Assembly: GCA_007258455.2 (NCBI GenBank) | Contig: VDFB02275516.1 | Span: forward strand, 248,001-312,000 | Direction: 5' to 3' | DNA: 64,000 nucleotides | Source of the DNA: Sequoia sempervirens | Lineage: Eukaryota > Streptophyta > Pinopsida > Cupressales > Cupressaceae | Shown: piece after piece, positions 10,752 to 20,685 of the stretch | How positions within the stretch are numbered: position 1 is the first letter of the stretch | How the letters are laid out: every line of letters starts with the position of its first letter | Made by a program: the position numbers and the translations under genes | Notes under the pieces: generated by a model | What the model saw: only the letters and a program-made list of their open reading frames with translations | What the model was told of the DNA's origin: nothing | Database searches by the model: none

Positions 10752-11470
10752 TTATAATAGAGGGAGCTCATGTTGATGGAATGTAATGTCTACATTAACT
10801 GTATTCATTCCTTGTATTATAGCTACCACATAATTGGAATCCATACCAAAAGGAACTGCTATTTTTTGCAATGATGTTTGAAGCATAGTGTGATAATTTG
10901 GTGAATTTTGAATTAGGTCCCAAAGGGATATCTTTGTAGGAGTATTCTTAAGTTTCTCAACAAGATCATACTCCTTAGTGTGTGAAGTTAATCGAGGAGC
11001 ACTAGGCAATATGGGATTGGGCAAAGGTAAGGGTGTTGGGATGGGCCATTGTGGTTGCAAATTATTTCTAGTGTTTTATGTATGAGAAATTGTATTATGA
11101 CTTGGTTGCTACAAGGCATCATGCATAGGTGGGTAAAGGGTAAACTTGGTTTTAGTTGGAGGTTGAGGCTTATGCAAAGGTGGGTAAAGGATAAGTTGAG
11201 GTTGAATCACATTGATGTCTTTTGTTTTAGGTTTCTCACAAAAATCCTTAATGGATGGCCTTTGTGAGATGAAGCCTTTAAGGGATTCATCTAACATGTG
11301 AAATTCATCATGACTAAAAGGTTTGAGAGGTAAGTTATCTTTAGTTGGTTTGGGTTTTTCATGACAAACCTTAGTGGATGATCTTAGTGAGAGGAAATCC
11401 TAAAGGGATTCATCTAAGATATCTAATTCATCACTACTAAAAGGCTTGGATGATATAATTTTTCTAAATT
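10752..11470 (-). pseudogene. E3 gag C-terminal part with an internal tandem duplication
   Basis: 11060-10752 encodes the SLWDLIQNSP-type segment shared with E1. Further upstream, about 11240-11470 contains two copies of a roughly 116-bp unit encoding similar peptides (a DESL...F.S.R.S.K..CEKPK pattern). There are proline-rich stretches (LPLPNPILP, YPPLHKPQPP) and stops. Capsid-type domains are not recognisable. Confidence 0.6.
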
Positions 11471-12033
11471 GAAGCATTTTTTGTATTGTTTCATTTGATG
11501 TTTTTAAGTTTTTGTTTTCATTTTCTGATGAATTTGATCTAAGTAAACTAGGAACTAATGCTAAAAAATGAAAATTGTAAAAATATAATGCTATCCATAA
11601 TTGCCATGAAATTAAATGATGCTAGTTCTAATGATTTCAATGTAACAAAAAATAACTAAACTAAAACAAAAAGGTAATTGGGACAAACAGAAGATTTAAA
11701 ACTAGAAATTGGATTATGAAAACAGTAATGCAAAATCTGCACTAGGACTGATTCACCTAGGATGGTGGATGAGTCCTAGTAGGAGTATTTTTTACTTTTT
11801 CTGATTGATTTTTATGTGTTCTATGTTGTGCAATGCATATCTAAAATAAAGAGACATAATTTTACTATTGTTCAATGAAATTAACTGAAATAATGCAAGC
11901 TAAATGAGCTTTTCACTAATGCAAATTTTGAAACCCTAGAATGCAATTTAAACAATGCAATGCAAGCTAAATCTAGGATGTAAATGTTCTCAAAATTAGA
12001 AATATAATGCCTCTAACTGTAGGTTCACCAAAA
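11471..12033 (-). other. E3 untranslated leader with palindrome and PBS-like end
   Basis: AT-rich, no coding potential. It contains the best-paired palindrome of the window at 11741-11780 (arms actaggact / agtcctagt, extended by gattcacc / ggtggatg). Next to the LTR, the minus strand reads TTTTGGTGAACC, in the place of a primer-binding site; E2 has TTTTGGTAAACT in the same place. I cannot name the tRNA. The leader resembles 17100-17293 of E2. Confidence 0.6.
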
Positions 12034-13640
12034 TAAACCACATATTTTTGTGTGAGGGTCTCCCTTACACTTCTAAGGTTTTGAACCTAAAAGGAGAGAG
12101 GTGAAAAAATATTAATGGCTCACTCAAGAGAAAACCCTTGAGATTCCAATACAAATGAGATTGAAATATGTCAAAGGATATTGTCCTGAAGGATGAAAAC
12201 TAATAAAAGAGATTAATTACCAAATGTAAACTCAGAAAATGCAAGATGTTTGAAAACACAATGTGATATGCAAAAATGCCTAAATGACCTATAAAATGCT
12301 TTGAAAATACAATCAAAACAAAACAAGAAAATATAACAATAAATTATGTGCAGCCTAGAAATCTTAGAATAACTGAAAGTAGCTCTTTAAAATCTAGAAA
12401 TGCTAACTTTTTGCCAACTAGGACTCATTCACCAACTTGGGTAAATCAGTCTTAGGTCAAGGTTTCTACCCAGAAAATTATTTCAAGGAAAAGGGTATTG
12501 GAATCTATAAAATTAATTTGACAAACACCCCCAGTGGAACTCATTCACCACTAATGGTGAATTAGTCCTCTTTCACTTTTATGAAAATTGAAATTACTAA
12601 TTTGTACTCCAACACCTGCGCTTTATTCCTAGATTGAAACCTGGATTTGGTTCTATGAAAACACCTATAAACATAATATAATTTGATTCCTAGTGTGGGG
12701 TTTTCCTCCTTCAAACGCCTAGTTTGGTAATTAAACCTTGAAAGAGATGATTAAATATGTAGTAAAAACCTAGCCCTAAGTGTGTCTAGGAAATCCGAAG
12801 CAAGATGCAACTCTATTCTAATATGCAAGAACAAGATCCATGAATGAAACTTTACTGATGTAAGACTCACTCTAAGAGATCCTAAATCACTTTAAATAAA
12901 TCTAAATGGCATGCAAACCTTCCTTAGGCTGAAGATAGAGATACAATGGAAGATGGAATCACTTAGAAAAAAAGTCCTTAGGCTTGGTTTGATGGCTAGT
13001 TGCATCTACCCATCCTAGAATTCTTCATGAATCTCCATAGGCATCCATGATCAACCCTTGGGAATGCAAGAACTAGAATTAAAGTGAGATTGAATACTTG
13101 CAAAAAAACTTGAATGTTGCTCCAAAGCTTCAAATTTGTTGTAAATAGACTTGTGAATGCTCTTGTGAAAAATATTCTCAATACTTGACTCTTGAATTTG
13201 TTTAAAAATTTCTTAGATTTCTTGAAAAATGACCTAAAAACTTATATTTATAGGCATTAATACCTAATTGTCCCTTATTTAGACCTCAAAGGCCGACATC
13301 CACTGGAAATTTGAATTAAGTTGGTGAATTTACCACTCAAACTTGAAAACTTCCCCAAAATGGACTCATTCACCACCCTTGGAAAATGGGTCCCACTAGA
13401 GGGTACCCATTCATCCAAGGTGGCAAATGAGTCCTACTTAAGGCTTTTGAGGTGGGTTTTCAAGATTCAAATGATTTAAGTGCAATTTGTCAATATTTAT
13501 ATGATTTTTGAGTGGAATAAGCCTCAAGGTCCAAAATAATGGGTCTTAGGGGCCTATAAAATGTGATTTTAAATAGAAATTAATGTAGGGGTTCCAAAAT
13601 AGGTCCATATTAAGTGTGAAATTTCCTCTTTCTTCAAGAG
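12034..13640 (-). repeat. E3 5' LTR
   Basis: Homologous in landmark order to the E1 and E2 LTRs. In the minus direction these are: taggcccctaagaccc block (about 13545), palindromes 13401-13436 and 13362-13394, TATA-like tatttata (complement) at 13245-13252, ggaaaaccccacac (about 12695-12708), and palindromes 12536-12569 and 12420-12454 (starts 116 bp apart). The start of the LTR, around 13640, cannot be fixed because its partner LTR is outside the window. Confidence 0.65.
13245..13252 (-). promoter_or_regulatory. Putative E3 LTR TATA box
   Basis: The minus strand reads TATAAATA. It lies 110 bp downstream (minus sense) of the palindrome at 13362-13394. Confidence 0.5.
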
Positions 13641-13872
13641 TGTACAATTTTCTATGCTACAATTATATGTAATTTTTTCTCCATGGCCTTTTTGTTTAAC
13701 TATCAAATAATTAAATCATAGGTTTCTATTGTGAAATTGATTAATGATTTTGACAACATTTTAACTTTTAAGTTATTATTCTATATGTGAAGTTGATTGT
13801 TAGGTTGTTAACATGTTTATAAATACCACCTCCATCGGTCTAATTTTGCCTCACCAATGACTTAGTGGCTTT
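13641..13872. other. Unassigned AT-rich stretch between E3 and E2
   Basis: No coding or repeat structure recognised. It ends at the 5-bp duplication ATGGC (13873-13877) that flanks E2. The flanking sequence resumes at 20686. Confidence 0.5.
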
Positions 13873-13877
13873 ATGGC

Positions 13878-15746
13878 TATAACAACGGAAATAGGTTACC
13901 CCACCTTTTAGGAGATGGAGCATGTGGATAGGGTTCCTATTTCACACTTGTTTCATTCAAGGAAACCTTGGAGATCTCAATCCAAAGGTAGCAAAGGGGG
14001 AAAGAGATCTTGCAATAAGGTATCATATGGTTTGATTAAGGACTAAAAGAGGCTCACCACCAAGCTAGGGCTTGGAAAGACAAGTAACATGCAAAACCTA
14101 ATAATCAAACCTAACGATGTGTAAGACTTTAATAGATGACCTAGAAATGAATGCAAAATAGAACAGTAAACTAGAAAAGTACAGAGGGGCACCTAGAAAC
14201 ATGTAGAAGCTTGAATGAAGAATAGAAATGCTAAAAATAACAAATTTAATGCACACTAGGGCTTATATGCTAGGCTGGGTGATTTAGTCCTAGATTATGT
14301 TTTGGGGAAGGAAGTAAAATTTGGTAGTGACAAGCATGGATCTCTTGAAATCTAGAAAAGTCATTGTACTGGGACTCATACACTAGAAGTGGCATATAAT
14401 TCTTGCTTAGCTTTTTCGGAGGATAAAGATATAAATCTACTCTTTAGTATCTACTTTATCTTCTAAACCTAATTTTTGGATCCAAAATGTTGAATTTTAC
14501 TCTATAGATGCCTTTTAGCGATCTTGTAAACAAGGTGAGAAATTTACAAAATTGACAAATTCTCTCCAACCTTTCTCTTCAATGTTTCTTCAACCTAGGT
14601 CTATAAATCACACACTAAAGAGAGGGGAAAATATTGTTTTGTTAGCAAAAAGGGGTTTTCCTTGGTCAAACTCCATTCATGTAATCAAACCTTGAAATAA
14701 AATTAAATGGAAAGGAGGAATGATGAATGAAAAAAATGGTATGTTGCAACTCACCAAACCCTAGAAATAAAGTATTGCAAACATGTGTGAAATGGCTCCA
14801 ATGGATGTGGATCTTGACTCTTTCTTGAATTGTGTGGATCTTGGATCTTGGATCTTGCTTGAATGGTGTGGATCTTGACTTGAATTCTTGCTTGAATCAT
14901 AAAACACTAATTCTCAAATTTTAGCTAAAAAAAAACATGATGCATGATGACTTTGACATGATGCTTGATACTTGAATAATGCTTTAAAACACTTGATAAT
15001 CTGATCTTGAATGCTCTTGTATTTTTTTTTAAACACAAATTTTCTAATAGGAATTTTCTCATGAAAGTCTTAGGTCACTTGATTTCTTGCTAGGTGAAAA
15101 ATGAGTGAAATAACCTCATATTTATACTTGTTTATACCAAATTTCCTAAAATTACAACACTACAAGATGACATCAAATCTAGGAGAAAGAAATGCTACCA
15201 AGAATTTGAATTTAATTTTGGTTTAAGCCACATAGGACTCATATTCCACAAGTGGTGTATGACTCCCATTAGGCTAGGCTTTGGGACACATTTTTCAAGA
15301 AATACTTAGATTGATGTGAAATTAGGATCGGGGCCTAAAACTTAGGTGGGACCCATACACCCAAGGTTGTGTATGAGGCCCAAATCACTAAATATGTGTC
15401 ATACAATCCAAAATCATATGAATTATGATTGGTCATTACATATGTGTCATGATTAATCTCAAAAAGATGCATTAATTAAGGCTTGTGAATGCAAAATAGG
15501 ACCAAATAAAGCATAAAGAATTCCAATTTATTAATGAAACCCTAGATTATTGTGAAAGTGTAAAGGTACAGTTTACCACACACTAAATAGGGCACAACTA
15601 GGTTCATTTGGTTTACAAGGTCCTAAGACCTAAGGTGAATGTGTTAAACACATTACAACACTAAATTAAGGCAACATTACACTCAATTTAATAGGGAGGG
15701 CCTAATCAAATGAAAAAATGTAAGGAGGTACCATTTTTGTTATACA
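13878..15746 (-). repeat. E2 3' LTR
   Basis: 1869 bp. It ends TGTATAAC... on the minus strand at 15746, beside the polypurine tract. It carries palindromes at 14255-14293, 14371-14402, 15234-15267 and 15348-15381, and a TATA-like motif at 15119-15126. A 118-base comparison at its lower end with the other copy (from about 13906 and 17321) shows 7 differences, all transitions. Confidence 0.85.
15119..15126 (-). promoter_or_regulatory. Putative E2 LTR TATA box
   Basis: TATAAATA on the minus strand, 108 bp downstream of the palindrome 15234-15267. In the other LTR the same spot (20054-20061) reads TACAAATA, 107 bp from its palindrome. Confidence 0.5.
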
Positions 15747-17293
15747 GTTAGCCCCCACTTTAGTGAGAGGATGAACCTGCTTCAAACTCAAACAAAAATA
15801 GACAAACTCACATCAAGAGGGGTCTAAGTGTACTAATACAGGTGGCATAGGATGAAAAAGATCAAAGGAGATGGCCAAGCCCCTAGTATCAAGATCCTAT
15901 AGCGTACCAACATAGGCGTGAGAGGACACACATGAAAATTTGATAATGAGCAAAATCAAGGTACAAGCATGCACTACCAAAGATATAAAGAAAAATAAAT
16001 AAATAAGAAGAAGGGATGGATCAAGCTTCGATCGTTTGTCCCAAATGCTATGGATCTAATCTAGGTTGTTTGTCCAAAAATAAATTTTACAAGTGGAAGG
16101 CGATGTCCATTATGAAAACAAATTCATGCTCACAAGGGCTAGTGCAACCGGTATCCAATAGGTGAGCCCCTAGAAAGACACATACACACATGGCAGTATG
16201 CGCTCACATAGATGGGAAAGTGGCTATGGGAAAGTCATGCCTCAGTTTGGCTCCCATACAATAACCATACCAAAGTTATAGCTTGTGATAAATTTGATAA
16301 GGCACCACACAACAATGAACTTTGAGCTTCATGAGGAAAGAAAATCTTTGTATGCTTGACACCCATGAAAAAACAAGACGGCACCACAAGTAAGAAAAGT
16401 GTATTATGCAAGGTGGCCATATAACAATTATTGTAAATGAAAAATAGTGTAAGGTACATTTGAAGGTGTTTTTCTTAGTTCATGTAAGGTCTTAACTTAG
16501 GGGATATCATTCTTAATGTCTCCAAGAAAGGACCAATCAAAGAATAGAAGATTTACAACTGTAAGCTCAATTTCATTTGGGTCATTTCCAAAAGCACAAC
16601 TTGACACATCCACTAATGATTTTAAGGACATCCAAAGCTTACCAAAGCACATAACCTTTATAAAATGTAATACAATAACCTAGAAAAAAATGTGTAGGTG
16701 CAAGTTTCAAATAACACAATGCAAAAAATGAACCAAATGAAGCTAGATACAATGAAATGAAGAAAACAAAAAATCTACAAATAGAAACAGATAACTAACA
16801 ACAGCAAACATAAACACAAAAATAGAGTTTTTAGTGTTGGAAAATGCAGCTTAAAATTTGAAAAGGGACTATATCACCTAGAGGGGTGTATGAGTCCCAA
16901 TCAAGGCTTTTTAGGGCTTTAAATATTGAATAACAGTCACCACAACATACCTAGAAATTAGGAAAAATCACCTATACTGGGACTAAATCCCCCATAGGGG
17001 CATATGAATCCTAGACTAGGGTTTTTGCATGAATTTCAAAAAATTCTAATTGAAAGTTATGCTTTTTGGTTTGTATGATGTCTAGGCTAAGTGTAACTAT
17101 AGATTTTAGATGCAATTCAATGATGTGAGATGCAAAAATACAATCTATATGCACTTTCACCAATGCAAGATTTAGAAACCCTAGATGCAAATCAACTAAT
17201 GCAAAACCCCAATGTAAAGTTAATGTAAGTTAGATCTAGGAATATGATGCACTCCAAATTAGAAAAGTGGTGTTCACATCAAGTTTACCAAAA
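15747..17293 (-). other. E2 internal region: joined 3' UTR and leader, no genes
   Basis: From the 3' LTR side, 15747 to about 16700 matches the 3' UTR of E1 (around 2000-2860, inverted), including the polypurine tract. From the 5' LTR side, about 16850-17293 resembles the E3 leader. Between them the whole gag-pol is missing. Palindromes at 16865-16898 and 16979-17014 (114 bp apart) lie in the leader part. Confidence 0.7.
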
Positions 17294-18193
17294 TGTAACA
17301 ATGGAAATAGGGCACCCCACCTTTTAGGAGATGGAGCACATGGATAGGGTTCCTATTTCACACTTGTTTTATTCAAGGAAACCTTAGAGATCTCAATCCA
17401 AAGGTAACAAAGGGGGAAAGAGATCTTGTAATAAAGTATGTTAGGGTGGAATTAAGGAATAAAAGAGGTTCACCACCAAGCTAGGGCTTGGAAAGACAAG
17501 TAACATGCAAAACCTAATAATCAAACCTAATGATGTGCAAGAATTAAATAGATAACCTAGAAATGAATGCAAAATAGAATGGTAAACTGGAAAAGTACAG
17601 AGGGGCACTTGGAAACCTATAGAAGCTTGAATGAAGACCTATGCTAAAATAATCAAACTTAATGCACATTGGGACTCATATACCAAGCTTGGAAATTTAG
17701 TCCTATATTAGGGTTTCTGGGTAGCAACTGAAATATGGCAATGACAGGTTTGGAACTCTTGAAATCTAGAAGATTCACTATACTAGGACTCATATGCCAA
17801 AACTGGTGTATTAGTCCTACTTACCTTTTTAGAGGATCAATATCTAAACATGCTTTTCAATTTTTTCTCTATCTTCTCAATTTGATTTCTAAATCTAAAA
17901 TGTTGAATTATGCTTTGTAGATGCATTTTAGTGATCTTGTAAATAAGGTGACAAATTTTCTCCAACAATTCTATTCAATGTGTCTTCAACCTAGGTCTAC
18001 AATTCACTCACTAAAGAGAGGTGAAAATGTTGTTTAGTTAGTAGAAAGGGGTTTTGCTTGGTCAAACCTTGTTTAGGTAATCAAACCTTAAAATAAAATG
18101 AAATAGAAAGGAGGAATGATGAATGAACAAAATGATATGTTGCAACTCACCAAAACCTAGAAATAAAGTGTTGCAAACATGTATGAAATGGAT

Positions 18194-19608
18194 TTAATCG
18201 GTGAGATAACTGGTCTTTCGACAGAGGGTGTGAAATTTTATTGGGACCGTCGGTTCTCTGATGAAGTGGTCATTAAATTTCCTAAAAAAGACGAGAAGGC
18301 TAAGCTGGTTAAGGTTGCCAATAGCTACTTTGATGTGGAGTCCATCAAATCTATTTAGAGGAAAGTTTTAAGAGTTATTATGGGGTATATCACGGTTGAC
18401 GAGCACTTCACCAGAGTGTATGGTTACCACTTTGCCATTCTGAACCACTTCCATCACAAGGTTCATATTTCTCTACCTTTTTACTTATTCTCTTCTTTGA
18501 AGAATTGTCTTGATGAAGTTGAAAGAAACCCTAGGAGGACTGCTATTATCCACCCTAGTCTTGTCAGGCTCATATTTGAGCATTATCAAAATTTACCTGC
18601 TTTGCCTAAAATTGTTGATATTGGAGAATTCAATGATGAGGAGATAGAAAGTGGTAGGGAGAACGACCCCCGGGCCCCCTCTACTTGTGCCCCTGCTGGT
18701 CCTAATACCAAGGCTCCCCAGTCCCTGTTTTGTTAGAATGCCCTTAAGGATTCTACTCCGCCATCATGTCCTAAGTTGCAGCCTCTGCTTGAGTGCCATA
18801 GCCTGGGGTTTGCCTTGCCACCCTATCTTAATCCCCAGCCGTCTGTTGGCTGCCCTACTCTGGGTTTGGTATCTAGTTTTAAAGGTACCTCTATTACGAA
18901 AATTGTCTTGTATTTTGGGAATTCCATGGAAATTCTTTCTGATAAACTTATGGTCAGTAATGAGTCGGCTCCTAGTGCCCCTGTGTCGGGAAGATTTGGG
19001 AATGCCCCTAATGATTCCCCTAATCAGTATGAAATTAATTCGGCCCTGAATAAGCTCAAGCCTGAGGACATTGTGAGTGTGGCAGAAAAAAGTACGGATG
19101 ACCTTTTTCACTATTCTCAAGTGGACCCAGAAGGAAGTTTGTGATTTGAAAGGTCGTAATATAGATCTAAGCAACAGGGTCATGGATTTGGAGCAGAAGA
19201 TTAGCTAGAGTCGAAAAGAGAATGAAGGACAGGAAACCCCCTTACCAAGGAAAAGATAGCATTCGTAGGAGGAAAGATTGACTAGTATCGAGTGCAATAT
19301 GTCCAAGATAGGCCAAAATATTAGGGCCACTGTGGCGAACAATCACAAAATTGCCAGGCATAACACCATTATCATCAATGCAATGGTGGAAAATCTTGAA
19401 AAAAATCAAAAGAGTTCGTTGGTCGTGGATTTGGACGCAGACAGAGGATGCAGCAGATCTAGTGGTGAAGGGATTTTGACTCATACCAGAGCTAACACTA
19501 AGAGGAAGACCCTAACTTCGTCACATACGACTCAAATCCTCAAGCAGGGGTTACACGACATGAAGGATGTTGAAAAGGAGGCTGAGGAGTTGTTGAACAC
19601 ATTGGAGT
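18194..19608 (+). pseudogene. Unknown protein remnant inside E7
   Basis: One frame runs from the 5' boundary of the insert to about 18736, broken by a TAG near 18356. It includes FYWDRRFSDEVV, YITVDEHFTRVYGYHFAILN and SLPFYLFSSLKNCLDEVER. The reading continues in other frames at 18776-19144 and 19278-19610. The latter parts look helical and coiled-coil-like (VMDLEQKI near 19170-19195; MVENLEKNQKSS). The coding sequence begins right at the insertion boundary, as expected for a 5'-truncated retrocopy. I do not recognise the family; a gag-like protein of a plant transposon is possible. Confidence 0.5.
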
Positions 19609-19784
19609 AGTGTGGTGGTGTTTGTTTCTGGCTTTTGGGCAGTCCTTTTCTTGGACCCTGTTGTCTCTTTGTGTTGTCATTTCCTTTTTGGGACAGTCGT
19701 CTGCTTGTTTGGACTTATTTTATATCTTTTTTTTTTATACTCTGCGGTTTTAGGTCCCTGTAAAACCTATTTTTTCCTTTTCAA
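18194..19784 (+). mobile_element. E7, retroposed insert with 19-bp target duplication
   Basis: A perfect 19-bp direct repeat (from aaacatgtat to gaaatggat) lies at 18175-18193 and 19785-19803, and the E2 LTR sequence is continuous when the insert is removed. A long TSD points to target-primed reverse transcription, as by a LINE. The 3' end is pyrimidine-rich (ctgtaaaacctattttttcc) rather than poly(A). The base composition is richer in G+C than the host LTR. Confidence 0.85.
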
Positions 19785-20685
19785 AAACATGTATGAAATG
19801 GATCTAATTGATGTGGATCTTGACTTGAATGCTTGCTTGAATCATGAAACCCTACATCACAAATGTTAGCTCAAAAATAAACATGATGCATGATAACTTT
19901 GACATGATGCTTGATACTTTAACAATGCTCTAAAACACTTGATAATCAGATCTTGAATGCTCTTGTAAACACAAATTTTCTATTAGGAATGCTCTCATGA
20001 AAGTATTAGGTCACTTGATTGCTTGCTAGGGGAAAATGAGTGAAATAACCTTGTATTTGTACTTGTCTATGCTAATTTTTTTAAATTACAACACTACAAG
20101 CTGGCATCAGATCTAGGAGAATAAAATCCCACCAAGAATTTGAATTTAATTTAGGTTTAAGCCACATGGGACTCATACGGAAAAAGTGGTGTATGAGTCC
20201 CATTAGTCTAGACTTTGGGACACATTTTTCAAGAAATATTTATATTGATGTGAAATCATGATTGGGGCTTTGAAACTTAGGTGGGACCCATATGGCCAAG
20301 GTGGTGTATGAGTCCCATATCACTAAATCTAGGCCATACAATCCAAAATCATGTGAATTATGATTGGTTAATACATATGTGTCAGGATTAATCTCAAAAA
20401 GGTACATTAATTAAGGCTTGTAGATTCAAAATAGGACCAAATAATGCATAAAGAAGCCTGATTTATTAATGAACCCTAGATTAGTGTGAAACTATAAAGG
20501 TACACTTTACCACACCTTAAATAAGGCACAACTAGGTTTATTTAGTTTACAAGGGCCCAAGACCTAATGCGAATGTGTTAACACATTACAACTCTAAATT
20601 AAGGCAACATTATGCTCAATTTAATAGGGAGGGCCTAAACAAATGTGAAAATGTAAGGGGATACATTTTTTGCATTTAAAATGGC

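Larger units (their letters stand above)
8690..13640 (-). mobile_element. E3, gypsy element truncated by E1
   Basis: Minus-strand element. From high to low coordinates it reads: 5' LTR (about 13640-12034), leader (12033-11470), gag, retropepsin, G-patch and RT. The RT stops making sense near 8690-8750, where the E1 LTR begins. E1 therefore probably inserted into E3, and the 3' half of E3 would lie left of the window. The upper LTR edge near 13640 is approximate. Confidence 0.7.
13878..20680 (-). mobile_element. E2, coding-less gypsy derivative with paired LTRs
   Basis: Two direct repeats, 13878-15746 and 17294-20680 (the second carrying a 1.6 kb insert), enclose a 1.55 kb interior. Both outer flanks carry ATGGC (13873-13877 and 20681-20685), consistent with a target-site duplication. 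The polypurine tract (15752-15761, complement) adjoins the lower copy, and a PBS-like sequence adjoins the upper copy. The element therefore reads on the minus strand, with the 5' LTR at 17294-20680. The LTRs are longer than the interior, and no gag or pol remains, so mobility needed proteins from relatives such as E3. Confidence 0.85.
17294..20680 (-). repeat. E2 5' LTR, carrying insert E7
   Basis: Partner of 13878-15746; about 1.78 kb after removing 18194-19784 and one 19-bp TSD. Palindromes lie at 17671-17704, 17785-17818, 20168-20201 and 20283-20316. The lower edge begins TGTAACAATGG at 17294. The upper edge near 20680 has diverged from the other copy by several bases, so it is placed using the TSD. 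Confidence 0.8.

Noticed and set aside
18651..19183. ORFs 18651-19049 (plus) and 18764-19183 (minus) in E7
   Set aside because: Shadow frames over the frames at 18380-18736 and 18776-19144, which have the more protein-like composition. The peptides are rich in L, C, R and P without motifs.
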